A stretch of 64,000 nucleotides of DNA from positions 47,374,751 through 47,438,750 of the forward strand of contig CM019693.1 in NCBI GenBank assembly GCA_009760885.1, written 5' to 3'. This stretch comes from Achatina immaculata (Eukaryota; Mollusca; Gastropoda; Stylommatophora; Achatinidae). The notes under the pieces were generated by a model. It worked only from the letters and a program-made list of their open reading frames with translations, searched no databases and had not been told where the DNA came from. Both the position numbers and the translations under genes were made by a program. Below are positions 43,330 through 53,694 of the stretch, piece after piece. Every line of letters begins with the position of its first letter. Position 1 is the first letter of the stretch.

Positions 43330-44060
43330 TCAGATCTTACAAGAATGTATGAACTAGGGAAAATGTAGGAGCAGCTTTATTACTTAACGACTACAAAGTT
43401 GTGACGTTTCGGCATGAGCCTTAATCATACAAAAACATACAGGGCAAAGAAATAGAGAGAGGAGATAAAGTATAGATTCACATGAATACTATTACAAAGA
43501 AGAAAAAAAGAAAAAAATTAAATAGAGTACTTAGCTGTAAAATGTAAGGTGTGACTTGTCCGGCGGTGTGTGTCAGGAATGCATTTAGTAGAACGTGGAG
43601 ATTGTTTAAATGGAAACCTGTGACATGTGGTCAGTGGGTTGTAACTGGGGGTGGTGGATGGGGAACCAGGGAGGGGAGAGAGAATGATACAATGCTGACC
43701 TAGCCAGGAGATATTGAAATAGATGATTAGGGAAGAAGGGTTGCAAAGTGATGCTGTGAGGAGGTTTGATAAGTAAGAAGGGGTGGAGCTTAGTGGAGAG
43801 GTACTATAATGATTGGAGAGAATGTTAAGTGTAGCTAAACAGCGAGCTTAACCCATGTGGCTCCAGCATGTCATAATTTTGAATGCAGCGGTTCTCAAGC
43901 GCCAGGCGGCTTGTGTCATCTGCGTGACATTGTTTGATGGCTGTTGCCAGAAAATCAGATTTTCCTCAGTGGTTGGGGCCATTGAAATGATTTGGGACAG
44001 GTTTATATATACTTGTACACTAATTATTGTGTTTCAGATCTTACAATTCTGTTGTTTAAT
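43330..44060 (-). mobile_element. Penelope-like element 3' part, copy 1
   Basis: On the - strand it starts with a decayed GIY-YIG-domain end (KPVPNHFNGPNH, stop, GKSDFLATAIKQCHADDTS) at about 44000-43900. It runs through a pyrimidine-rich 3' region to GGCTCATGCCGAAACGTC and TTAAGTAATAAAGCTGC at about 43430-43370. The same block order occurs at 50860-51755. Dead. Confidence 0.78.
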
Positions 44061-44203
44061 GAGAACCACAGGATGTTGGCTTGTTCTTGGCTTATCACCA
44101 CATTATTATCCTCACACCAGCCTGTTATCTGATCCACCCTGTGCTATGCCCTTGCAGCTAGCTCCACCTCCCATGCTTATATGTTGATATATCATCAGCG
44201 TAG

Positions 44204-44355
44204 GTCAGCACTCACCTTGCACTGTTCCCAAATAACTTTTAGACGTGAGAAAAAGAAAAATGACAGGAGAATTACCTGGGACTTGAACCATGTACTCTAG
44301 CAGGATGAGCAAACATTTAGCCTCGAGAGAACAGTGCATTAATCAGCTTAAGCCA
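44204..44355 (-). mobile_element. tRNA-derived SINE, copy 1
   Basis: On the - strand GGCTTAAGCTGATTAATGCA (A-box-like) is followed by TGGTTCAAGTCCCAGGTAAT (B-box consensus GGTTCRANTCC) and a non-tRNA body. It matches the copy at 45000 over about 120 bases. RNA polymerase III type internal promoter. Confidence 0.75.
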
Positions 44356-44713
44356 TCTAGTGTGGCCCCCCCCCCCAAAAAAAAAAGGGTGTTGGAGAGC
44401 TAGACTATCAATGCCTGACTTAATGACATGAAAATTGTGACGCCTAGAAAGAAAACATGGTCGTGACACAGAAAGAATTGTTTCCTATTTCTTAATTTGT
44501 ATTTGAAACACATTTGTTGCTATTGTTGTCCATTGTGCACTAGACATTACAGGAGAGCACATGTATGTTTGTGTCGCAGATTTGGTACCTGCAAGGGACT
44601 GAGTCTAAGTAGTGATGGCCTCATTTTTTTTCTAGGTGTTAAGATTTTTGTTTCGTTCTGACAGGTATTGCCAGCCTTTTTTTTTTTTGGGGGGGGGGGA
44701 TGCTGGATGGCTA

Positions 44714-45000
44714 GATAAGACAGATGAGCAAACAACCTGTCTCATGGGTGATCAGAAAAAGAAGATGGACATATGTTGGTCATGTGATGAGAAGAAACAA
44801 TCAAGCTATTGAGTGGAACACAACAGGCCGAAGAAAAAGAGGTTGACCACGTGAAACTCTAAAGAGGTCATTGTTAAGAAAGGCCAGTTCAGTGGGCATA
44901 ACATCCCTTGAGATTGAAAAACTCCCCGAAGACGGGAAATCTTGGCGAACTACCATGTTAGCCCTATGCGATGTTTAGTGGCATGGGAAGGATGTAAGAT
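44714..45000 (+). mobile_element. LINE-D 3' fragment, decayed
   Basis: ATAAGACAGATGAGCAAACA and following correspond to the IRQMTEQQPVSRVIRKRRW block. ACAGGCCGAAGAAAAAGAGG matches the TGRRKRGRPRETLKR block, with small deletions. Ends in GGAAGGATGTAAGAT, the LINE-D 3' tail. Confidence 0.85.
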
Positions 45001-45130
45001 GGCTAAGTTGATTAATGCACTATTCCCTCATGGCTAGATGGTTGCTCAATTATCGGAGGCTGTGGTTCAAGTCCCAGGTAATTCTCTTATCATTTTTCTT
45101 TCTCTCATGTCTAAAAATGCTTTGTCTACA
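45001..45130 (+). mobile_element. tRNA-derived SINE, copy 2
   Basis: GGCTAAGTTGATTAATGCAC (A-box-like), then TGGTTCAAGTCCCAGGTAAT (B box) about 50 bases on, and the same body as the copy at 44204. It directly follows the LINE-D tail. Confidence 0.78.
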
Positions 45131-45233
45131 ATTTTTGTCCAAAGTCTAACCATAGAATGCTGTGCTTTGTTACTTTATAGTGCAGCCTTGTTGTTTGTTA
45201 CAGTGTTGTAAGCACTACTCATCTTCTCTCTAG

Positions 45234-45403
45234 ACAAGTGCAGCCCAGGCAGTTATAAAGACAGATGGGCTTCAGATAGGTGAACACAAGATATCTGTGG
45301 CTATTAGCAACCCACCTGAACGTAAAACCCCTCTCTTCACAAGAATGGAGCCACCTGCTGCTCGTATTGCCAGTTTGGGGAGTGGCAAGAAGGAAACAAG
45401 CCT
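45234..45403 (+). CDS. SART3: SART3 exon G: end of RRM2 and Pro/basic linker
   Basis: Encodes TSAAQAVIKTDGLQIGEHKI then SVAISNPPERK, closing RRM2 (compare IIKVAISNPPQRK in vertebrates), followed by a linker ending GSGKKETS. Acceptor TTCTCTCTAG, donor GTGAGT. 170 bases, ends in phase 2 (CT), completed by the first T of exon H. The donor is the first unit of the array that follows. Confidence 0.95.
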
Positions 45404-45407
45404 GTGA

Positions 45408-46425
45408 GTGTGTCATCTGTCACCATCTGTCCACTCATTTAGCACTACAACTCCTTGTGTGTCATCTGTCACTGTCTCTTCACTCATTTAGCACCACAAC
45501 TCCTTGTGTGTCATCTGTCACCATCTCTCCACTCATTTAGCACCACAACTTCTTGTGTGTCATCTGTCACCATCTCTCCACTCATTTAGCACCACAACTC
45601 CTTGTGTGTCATCTGTCACCATCTCTCCACTCATTTAGCACCACAACTCCTTGTGTGTCATCTGTCACCATCTCTCCACTCATTTAGCACCACAACTCCT
45701 TGTGTGTCATCTGTCCACTCATTTAGCACCACAACTCCTTGTGTGTCATCTGTCCACTCATTTAGCACCACAACTCCTTGTGTGTCATCTGTCCACTCAT
45801 TTAGCACTACAACTCCTTGTGTGTCATCTGTCCACTCATTTAGCACCACAGCTCCTTGTGTGTCATCTGTCACCGTCTCTCCACTCATTTAGCACCACAA
45901 CTCCTTGTGTGTCATCTGTCACCGTCTCTCCACTCATTTAGCACCACAACTTCTTGTGTGTCATCTGTCACCATCTGTCCACTCATTTAGCACTACAACT
46001 CCTTGTGTGTCATCTGTCACCATCTGTCCACTCATTTAGCACCACAACTCCTTGTGTGTCATCTGTCCACTCATTTAGCACTACAACTCCTTGTGTGTCA
46101 TCTGTCCACTCATTTAGCACCACAACTCCTTGTGTGTCATCTGTCACCATCTCTCCACTCATTTAGCACCACAACTCCTTGTGTGTCATCTGTCCACTCA
46201 TTTAGCACTACAACTCCTTGTGTGTCATCTGTCCACTCATTTAGCACCACAACTCCTTGTGTGTCATCTGTCACCGTCTCTCCACTCATTTAGCACCACA
46301 ACTTCTTGTGTGTCATCTGTCACCATCTGTCCACTCATTTAGCACTACAACTCCTTGTGTGTCATCTGTCCACACATTTAGCATTACAACTCCCACATGT
46401 GACATATGTCACAGTCTGTCCACAC
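45408..46425. repeat. 49/39-bp minisatellite next to the exon G donor
   Basis: Units TGTCATCTGTCACCATCTCT then CCACTCATTTAGCACCACAACTCCTTGTG, with 39-bp forms lacking the CACCATCTCT part. About 22 units. The left end merges with the splice donor. Confidence 0.94.
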
Positions 46426-46429
46426 ATTT

Positions 46430-46790
46430 AACATTATAATTCCATAAATAATCAATAAATAAATGAATGTTTATTTTCTTCCAATCTGGCTGTATATGTT
46501 ACACAACTTGTCTATATACAACATTCATATCATCAGCATAGAGTCACACATAACAACCACCACCACTACCACTTTGTTCTCATACTTTTGCTTGGGCTAG
46601 TTTGTAAAGCTGATATGCAGAAAAACATCTAGAAGGAATGTGGAGGGCTGATCCTGTTTTAAATGTTCAAGTTTTATGGTATCTCAGACAACAGCAAACA
46701 TTTGTGCAGGTGACATCCAACCATTCACATAACTTGTACATGTTTTTGAAACTATTCATGAAGAATGATTTTACTACAGAAAAATGTCAT
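46430..46790. other. Intron with possible LINE 3' end
   Basis: AATCAATAAATAAATGAATG near 46448 looks like an inverted LINE tail, and broken antisense coding may follow up to about 46760. No motif is clear enough to name it. Confidence 0.3.
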
Positions 46791-46802
46791 TTGTTTCTTC
46801 AG

Positions 46803-46965
46803 TCGAGGTAAGGCACGAACCCAGGTCTCGTTACTTCCACGCGCGCTCAGACAACACATACCAGGACCAGCAGAGAATGGCCAGCTATCAGCAGCAGGGT
46901 CCCAGGATCAGACACACAAACAGTCCTTGAACAATGCAGACTTTAGGAAACTTCTTAACAAGTAA
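46803..46965 (+). CDS. SART3: SART3 last exon H: LSm-binding C-terminus
   Basis: Acceptor TTTGTTTCTTCAG. Encodes RGKARTQVSLLPRALR and, at the end, SLNNADFRKLLNK then TAA at 46963-46965. Both blocks are diagnostic: vertebrate SART3 has RGKGRTQLSLLPRALQ and ends NADFAKLFLRK, the conserved tail that contacts the LSm2-8 ring on U6 snRNA during U4/U6 reassembly. The protein is nuclear. The 3' UTR contains a LINE-D fragment starting about 20 bases after the stop, and the polyadenylation site is not evident. Confidence 0.96.
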
Positions 46966-46984
46966 TTCATGTTTATTTGCCTGT

Positions 46985-47642
46985 AGCTAAGAGCCACATA
47001 GAAGGGACAGATATTGAAGAAGTCAATCAATTTGCATACCTTGGCAGCTACATAGACCAGGATGGTGACACTAGAAAGGAAGTTAGGATCAGAATTGCAA
47101 AAGCAGCATCAATCTTCAAGAATCTTGAGAACATATGGAATTCAAAAGTTATAAGCACAAAAACCAAGTTAAGACTATTCAATTCAAATGTAATATCCAC
47201 CCTCATTTATGCATGCGAAAGCTGGAAAACAACTAAAGAAATAGAAAAGAAATTAGACTCTTTTGAAAACAAATGCCTAAGGAAAATACTCGGCATCAAG
47301 TGGAATGAATTCAAGAACAATGCAGAGATAAGACAGATGACTGAACAACAACCAGTCTCACGGGTGATCAGGAAAAGGAGATGGACATATGTTGGTCACT
47401 TGATGAGAAGAAATGATCAGAGAATCCCAAAACAAGCTATCAAGTGGAACACAACAGGCCGAAGAAAAAGGGGCAGACCGCGTGAAACTCTAAAGAGGAC
47501 ATTATTAAGAGAGGCCAAGTTAACAGGCATAACATCCTTTGATGAGGTTGAAAGACTCGTCGAAGACAGGAAAAATTGGCGAACTACTTTGCGAGCCCTA
47601 TGTGACATCTAACGGCACGGGAAGGATATAAGATATATAAGA
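46985..47642 (+). mobile_element. LINE-D 3' fragment in the SART3 3' flank
   Basis: Longest LINE-D copy here. A continuous frame to the stop at 47612 contains VNQFAYLGSYIDQDGD, LIYACESWKTTKEIEKK, RKRRWTYVGHLMRR, TGRRKRGRPRETLKR and the end TLRALCDI. ATAAGATATATAAG tail. It begins about 20 bases after the SART3 stop, so it is probably part of the SART3 3' UTR if transcription runs through. Confidence 0.93.
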
Positions 47643-47800
47643 AGAGCTGAGGCAGAAATGATGATTGTTGATTATGATAACAACATGATCTGGATACTGA
47701 CTGAAAGGCGAGACAGAAATAGAAATGATGATTGCTGATTATGATAACAACATGATCTGGATACTGACTGAAAGGCAAGACAGAAATGATGATGCTGATT
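47643..47800. repeat. Short tandem repeat of about 65-75 bp
   Basis: Two to three units of GATGATTGTTGATTATGATA then ACAACATGATCTGGATACTGACTGAAAGGCGAGACAGAAAT. Confidence 0.85.
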
Positions 47801-48170
47801 ATAGCTGCCAGGATGTGAATGCCTAACTTCCTGACAAATTAGTTAAAAACAGTTTATTATAAATAATAAAAACACAATTTTTGTAGCTAGTGCCAGACAG
47901 AGTTATTGTCTTCTGTCTGTGTTTGTTAGTCTCTGATAACTTGAATATAAAATGTATGTGCATACATTGTTATATGTATATCTGTGTACATAGTAGACAC
48001 TATGTTATATGTATAGCTGTGTACACAGTAGACATTATGTTATATGTATAGCTGTGTACACAGTAGACACTATGTTATATGTATAACTCTGTAAAAGGTA
48101 AAAGCTTTCAGTATTGCCTGAAATTGAAAAATAAAACATTATAAACATTGGTCTGTACTCAAAAGTTGAC
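47801..48170. other. Intergenic stretch between SART3 and SMPD4 stops
   Basis: AT-rich, with three 35-bp units around 47970-48090 (ACTATGTTATATGTATAGCTGTGTACACAGTAGAC-like). Poly(A) signals for both convergent genes are expected here; AATAAAA at about 48130 on + is a possible candidate. Confidence 0.4.
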
Positions 48171-48204
48171 ATTTTTGAGATGTACAAGTAGTGTACATGT
48201 TATA

Positions 48205-48495
48205 TCAGCCTCCTGTATGTTGTGGTGACTGACATATATGATGGGAGCAAGAACATTCCTGTATGTGACTGACATTATATGATGAGAGCAAGAACATTCC
48301 TGTATGTGGTGGTGACTGACATATATGATGAGAGCAAGAACATTCCTGTATGTGGTGGTGACTGACATATATGATGAGAGCAAGAACATTCCTGTATGTG
48401 GTGGTGACTGACATATATGATGAGAGCAAGAACATTCCTGTATGTGACTGACATTATATGATGAGAGCAAGAACATTCCTGTATGTGGTGGTGAC
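48205..48495. repeat. 46-bp minisatellite in the SMPD4 3' flank
   Basis: About six units of GTGGTGGTGACTGACATATA then TGATGAGAGCAAGAACATTCCTGTAT; one unit lacks the GTGGTG part. Lies just past the SMPD4 stop. Confidence 0.93.
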
Positions 48496-48539
48496 TGACG
48501 CATTGATTAACATATTTGGTTGTATATGACAGTTGGGAA

Positions 48540-48875
48540 TTATGCCTGTGTTCGTGACTGAAATGATCTGACACATGCCAGCATAGCTCCATATATGAAT
48601 GTAAAACTGAAGAGAAGGAACACAAAGCCAAATGGGCCAACTCCTAGGAGAAAGTACATGACCAGGTAGAGGATGCCAAGTTGTATCATGGTGTTGTAAC
48701 TTGCCAGAAAGCGCAGGCTAATTCTGGCCTGTGGTGGCCTGGTTAGTTGTGTAGCCTTTTTGGAGACGGGTGACTTGATCTTTTCCTGAGAGGATGGATA
48801 GATGAGAAAGACTCTAGCAAAATGTCCAGTCAAGTCCTGCCGCTCGTACAATGCATTGAAGTCTGTGCTGAACTG
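48540..48875 (-). CDS. SMPD4: SMPD4 last exon: C-terminal membrane anchor
   Basis: Neutral sphingomyelinase 3, which hydrolyses sphingomyelin to ceramide and phosphocholine at ER/nuclear-envelope membranes. 111 codons plus stop (TAA at 48542-48540). Acceptor TTTTCTGTCAG. Contains QARISLRFLASYNT, matching PRLSLRFLGSYRT of vertebrate SMPD4, then a long hydrophobic stretch (LGILYLVMYFLLGVGPFGFV and onward) that forms the C-terminal membrane segment, and a short polar tail. Starts in phase 0 after exon d. Confidence 0.94.
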   Translation of the reverse strand, partial: QFSTDFNALYERQDLTGHFARVFLIYPSSQEKIKSPVSKKATQLTRPPQARISLRFLASYNTMIQLGILYLVMYFLLGVGPFGFVFLLFSFTFIYGAMLACVRSFQSRTQA

Positions 48876-48944
48876 CTGACAGAAAACAAGGTCACTCAGA
48901 ACAATCTTCTAACACAGGTTCTCATGAAGCTATTAAAATTTGTT

Positions 48945-49205
48945 CTAGGCAATATAACTAGATATAGCAAGTGAATGTAGTCTTGTTTTAGGCAATATAA
49001 CTAGATATGACAAGTGACTGTAGTTTTTTTATTTTTAGGCAATATAACTAGATATAGCAAGTGACTGTAGTCTTTTTATTTTTAGGCAATATAATTAGAT
49101 ATAACAAGTGACTGTAGTCTTTTTTTAGGCAATATAATTAGATATAGCAAGTGACTAGTTTTTTTTTTAGGCAATATAACTAGATATAGCAAGTGACTGT
49201 AGTCT
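48945..49205. repeat. About 45-bp minisatellite
   Basis: Six irregular units of AGGCAATATAACTAGATATA then GCAAGTGACTGTAGTCTTT with varying T runs. SMPD4 intron. Confidence 0.9.
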
Positions 49206-49539
49206 CTACTGAAAACTTTTTTTTCTTTTAACCAATATAATTTGACACAACAAATGACAGTACGATATTATATATAAAACATAATGTGAATGTGCATTCA
49301 TCATGGCATTCACTTTATTTTGTAAATAATTTTTCTAAATAATAACTTGATAAACATTCAGCGAAAAAGAAATTTAAAAAAAAAAAACATCGTAACTGTA
49401 AAAGCAAGGTTCTAACCATGTTCATCTTAACTATCTTTTCTTTGTCAGTTATTTCTAAACTGTCAGGGAAAGTACACTAGCAGCATATGTATGCGAGTGT
49501 ATGTGTGTGTGTGCGCGCACAAGTGGACTGAACACAGCT
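49206..49539. other. Unassigned SMPD4 intron sequence
   Basis: AT-rich with an A run at about 49376 and a short TG run at 49500. Nothing recognised. Confidence 0.4.
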
Positions 49540-49800
49540 CCTATATTACATTACTACACCACCACACAGCTCCTATATTACACTACAACACCACCACACA
49601 GCTCCTATATTACACTACAACACCACCACACAGCTCCTATATTATGCTACAACATCACCACACAGCTCCTATATTATGCTACAACACCACACAGCTCCTA
49701 TATTAAGCTGTAAGACCACTCAACTCCTGTATTACACTGCAACACCACACACAACTCCCGTATTACACTGTAACACCACACACAACTCTTATATTACACT
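49540..49800. repeat. 30-bp minisatellite
   Basis: About eight units of ACACCACCACACAGCTCCTA then TATTACACTA, decaying to the right. Multiple of 3, so open frames arise. Confidence 0.9.
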
Positions 49801-50007
49801 GTAAGACTGTACAGTTCACCGATACACTTTGGACAGTACCAACATGACATGTCACTTTTGCTTCATCCACCTCTATCCTTTACATTGTAAAAGTGATTTG
49901 CTGAGAGGCTTATTTCAAAGTTCACCTGGTGGATGGCAGCAATTTGGGGCCCACCGAACTTTAACATTTATATCTCAGCTTTAGATTCTCCAAGTTAGAT
50001 TTTTGCT

Positions 50008-50250
50008 ATGTGCAGTGTCTGACAGCATGAGTGATGCCATATATAGTGTCTTACAACGTGAGTGATGCCATATATAGTGTCTTACAACGTGAGTGATGCC
50101 ATATATAGTGTCTTACAACGTGAGTGATGCCATATATAGTGTCTTACAACATGAGTGATGCCATATATAGTGTCTTACAACGTGAGTGATGCCATATATA
50201 GTGTCTTACAACGTGAGTGATGCCATATATAGTGTCTTACAACGTGAGTG
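50008..50250. repeat. 31-bp minisatellite, left block
   Basis: About eight units of GCCATATATAGTGTCTTACA then ACGTGAGTGAT. The same family continues at 51826-52050 beyond the Penelope pair. Confidence 0.93.
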
Positions 50251-50858
50251 TATCAGCTAGGAAAAACATAGCAACAGCTTTATTAATTAACAAGCAAACA
50301 GTTGTGATGTTTCAGTTTGAACCTTAATCATACAACACACAGGATAAAGAAATAGAGGTAAAGGTAAAAAGGTAAACTTCTCGTTTCCATGGCATTAAGA
50401 CATACTGGGGAACACAGTGTTAGGCCCGTATTTTCCATGACCTTCAGCACATGAAAGTCTGACGTGGTCAATATCATGCCTGGCCGTTTTACCTTCCCAG
50501 ATTTCTCTGGTACCCATTTTTAGAGGCTGGCTAAACCCCAGGGCCTTGTTGGTGTGTACCAGAAAAAATCCCACTGCTGGGACTGTATAAAAAAAAAAAA
50601 AATGAAGAAAAAAAAAAGATAAAATATAATCCATATGAATGCTATGTAAAAAATAGGAATGGAAAAAAAAAAAGAATAAATGGAGCACATAGCTGTGACT
50701 TGTAAGAGGCTGTGTTGCAGTGTCCAGAAGTGCATATGGTGGAGTGTAGAGTGTGTTTAAATGGAGACTTATGGTGTGTGATAGGTGGGTCATTGTAAAG
50801 AGGTAAGGACCGTGGAAAGGAGAGAGATACAATGGTAATCTAGCCGGTGGCTATGGAC
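50251..50858 (-). mobile_element. Penelope-like 3' region, copy 2a (- orientation)
   Basis: Antisense 3' end: AACAGCTTTATTAATTAACA and GTTGTGATGTTTCAGTTTGA at 50268-50315, followed by the A-rich and TGGAGTGTAGAGTG-type stretches that in copy 2b occur in the opposite order and orientation. No coding frame remains. Confidence 0.75.
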
Positions 50859-51757
50859 CTGAAGTGGAACCTTGCATATGCTGGCACCAGAAAATGTAAC
50901 CGCCCTTGCTGTGTTGCCTCCCCTGTAGTCTAGGAAATGAAAACAATCACCTTTCCCAAAACTATCCTCACTCTCCATAAGGAATTCACATGTGAATCCC
51001 AGAATGTGATATATGTATGCCACTGTATGCAAAAGATGCTGGATAACTTATAATGATGAAACTGGTCTCAGATTAGGGAACTGCATGCAGAAACATTTGT
51101 ATATCACCCAGGATGCTTTGAAACCAGTCCTGAGTCATTTCAATGGCTCCAACCACAGAGGCAAATCTGATTTTCTGGTAACAGCCATCAAACAATGTCA
51201 CGCAGATGACACAAGCCACTTAGTGCTTAAGAACTGCTAATTCAGGAATATGGGATGCTGGAACCACGTGGTTTGAACTTGCAATTCAGCTACACCTAAC
51301 ATTCTCTCTTCCAGGGTCATAATCCCTCTGCACTAAGTTCCACTCCTTTCTCACTTGTAACACATAGTTCAGAACCTCCTCACAGCATCAGATTACAACT
51401 AAATCATGTATTCCTTCCGCCTTCTCCTGTATATATTACCACTGTATCAGTCTCTCCCCTTTCCAACCCACCCATCACACACTGCAGGTCTCCATTTAAA
51501 CATTCTCTACACTCCACCATACGCACTTCTGAATACAGCCTCTTACAAGTCACAGCTAAATGCTCCATTTATTTTATTTTATTCTATTTTTTCCATTCCT
51601 GTTTTTACGTAGCATTCATGTGAATTTACATTTTATCTTCTCTCTCTCTATTTCTTTGTCCTGTGTGTGTTTGTATGATAGGCTCATGCTGAAACGTCAC
51701 AACTGTGTGCTCATTAAGTAATAAAGCTGTTCCTACTTTTTCCCTAGTTTTGTTATC
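50859..51757 (+). mobile_element. Penelope-like element 3' part, copy 2b (+ orientation) with GIY-YIG remnant
   Basis: The Cys-rich linker LAYAGTRKCNRPCCVAS (about 50868) and CHCMQKML lead into the GIY-YIG-type domain YNDETGLRLGNCMQKHL, KPVLSHFNGSNHRGKSDFL and IKQCHADDTSHLVLKNC-stop (51240). This resembles the YIGETGRRLGDRFREHL..KPVARHFN order of Penelope-like endonucleases. The 3' tail ends with GGCTCATGCTGAAACGTC and TTAAGTAATAAAGCTGTTCC at about 51680-51740. Stops within the linker make it dead. It stands head to head with copy 2a. Confidence 0.8.
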
Positions 51758-51825
51758 ACAGCTTTACTGCAGTGGCTTCATGTACAGTTATATACTTAGT
51801 TTTATATACTTATACACTAATTATT

Positions 51826-52050
51826 TGTGTCTTACAACATGGGTGATGCCATGTACAGTGTCTTACAACATGGGTGATGCCATGTACAGTGTCTTACAAC
51901 ATGGGTGATGCCATGTACAGTGTCTTACAACATGGGTGATGCCATGTACAGTGTCTTACAACATGGGTGATGCCATGTACAGTGTCTTACAACATGGGTG
52001 ATGCTATGTACAGTGTCTTACAACATGGGTGATGCTATGTACAGTGTCGT
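51826..52050. repeat. 31-bp minisatellite, right block
   Basis: About seven units of GCCATGTACAGTGTCTTACA then ACATGGGTGAT, same period and framework as 50008-50250. Confidence 0.93.
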
Positions 52051-52120
52051 AGATTTTCTAGAACTTACCTGACTAGCTGAGCAAACTGTGACACAATACA
52101 ACAAGCAAATGAAAACTCAC

Positions 52121-52249
52121 GTAAGAGTTGATGAATGAGCAGAAGTGAAAGAGCAAGCGGACAAGACTGGCATTTTCATAACTTCTCACAGGCTGTAGGT
52201 CTGGCTCACCAACACTGAACTTGTCAAATTTTTTCTCTCTGTTTATAAG
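52121..52249 (-). CDS. SMPD4: SMPD4 exon d
   Basis: 43 codons: LINREKKFDKFSVGEPDLQP then VRSYENASLVRLLFHFCSFINSY. Vertebrate SMPD4 has [21 protein letters not shown] at this place, a strong match. Acceptor CATTTGTTACAG, donor GTGAGT. Phase 0 both ends. Confidence 0.96.
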
Positions 52250-52429
52250 CTGTAACAAATGTGAACAATTCCTTCATTAGCAAGTCGTAACATTGTTATA
52301 TTAGCAACATGTAGCTACTAGTAACTCTGTAACAAACATCAACATACTGTCATGCTCACGCTGACTCACATAACAAAAGCTTTTCATCATTTCTCAGACA
52401 AAGAAAACTACTCAGTGAGGAGGAGAAGA

Positions 52430-52765
52430 GGACGACTCTGATCTCACAGTCTGTGACTTTACACATCAGCTTATGTAGTGTGATCTCACGGTCTGTGACT
52501 TTACACATCAGCTTATGTAGTGTGATCTCACAGTCTGTGACTTTACACATCAGCTTATGTAGTATGATCTCACAATCTGTGACTTTACACATCAGCTTAT
52601 GTAGTGTGATCTCACAGTCCGTGACTTTACACATCAGCTTATTTAGTGTGATCTCACAGTCCGTGACTTTACACATCAGCTTATTTAGTGTGATCTCACA
52701 GTCCGTGACTTTACACATCAGCTTATTTAGTGTGATCTCACAATCTGTGACTTTACACATTGTAG
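52430..52765. repeat. 42-bp minisatellite
   Basis: Eight units of TGATCTCACAGTCTGTGACT then TTACACATCAGCTTATGTAGTG. Multiple of 3, so both strands show long false frames (LHISLCSVISQSVT on +). Confidence 0.95.
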
Positions 52766-52879
52766 TGTGAGCATAGCTAAAGTGTCAGTCACAGAGTGGA
52801 GTTATTTTGTGTGGTAAATATTTACACACAGACTTTTATACAGTCCAAGTCTGCACATACTCTCAGTCTCAGTGGTTTG

Positions 52880-53165
52880 AGTTGTTAAAATGATTAGAGA
52901 CTGGTTTCGAAGCATGCTGTGTGATATCATACAGATGTTTCTGCATGCGGTCACCTAGTCTGAGACCACTTTTCAGAATCTTTTGCATACAATGGCATAT
53001 ATCACATTCTGGGACTCGCATGTGAATCCCTCATGGAACATGTGGATTGTTTTGGGAAAGGCAATCATTTTCATTTCCCAGACTACAGGGCAGGTAACAG
53101 TGAGGGCAGTTACATTTTCTAGTGCCAACATATGCAAGGTTCCACTTCAGGTGGCTATGGATAAG
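52880..53165 (-). mobile_element. Penelope-like fragment, copy 3
   Basis: On the - strand: HLKWNLAYVGTRKCNCPHC, then SGLRLGD and HMQKHL-type remains at about 52960-52930, i.e. the Cys-rich linker and the beginning of the GIY-YIG domain. No 3' tail seen next to it. Decayed. Confidence 0.75.
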
Positions 53166-53565
53166 GAGTTTATCCATTTTTATATCATGTATATATATGG
53201 TGTTAAGTTGGATGACTCTTTTCAATTCTTATACATGGCCCAGCCATCATCATTTGGTGGATTTCATAATGAAGCATTAGTGGTTCTTTGTAAAGATTAC
53301 ACATTTCTTTATTGTTTCTAGCTCTCCAGACTCCATTGTTACTTTATCTATTGCAATATTTATCTACCAAGCAACATCCATGACACACAAACATTTTTTA
53401 TAATTAAAACTCACTGCAATGATGTTTACCAGGACAGAGTGAGATGCCTATTTTTAACATTTTAAAGCAATTTAAAGTGATAGATCTGTATGATTAATTA
53501 TTTTTGTATGATTAATTTTGTTAAAAAGCCCTGGTTCCTGGTACTGAAAGTTTGAACTAAAAAAA
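53166..53565. other. Unassigned SMPD4 intron sequence
   Basis: AT-rich, no repeats or products recognised. Confidence 0.4.
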
Positions 53566-53569
53566 CACC

Positions 53570-53692
53570 GAAGTGCTTTTTTCTTCTTTCTTTGTTCTCA
53601 AAACATTGTTTTTTTCTTCTTTCTTTGTTCTCAAAACATTGTTTTTTTTCTATTTTCTTTGTTCTCAAAACATTGTTTTTTTCTTCTTTCTT
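53570..53692. repeat. 33-bp pyrimidine-rich minisatellite
   Basis: Four units of CTTCTTTCTTTGTTCTCAAA then ACATTGTTTTTTT. Strand-asymmetric (T-rich on +). Confidence 0.92.
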
Positions 53693-53694
53693 GT

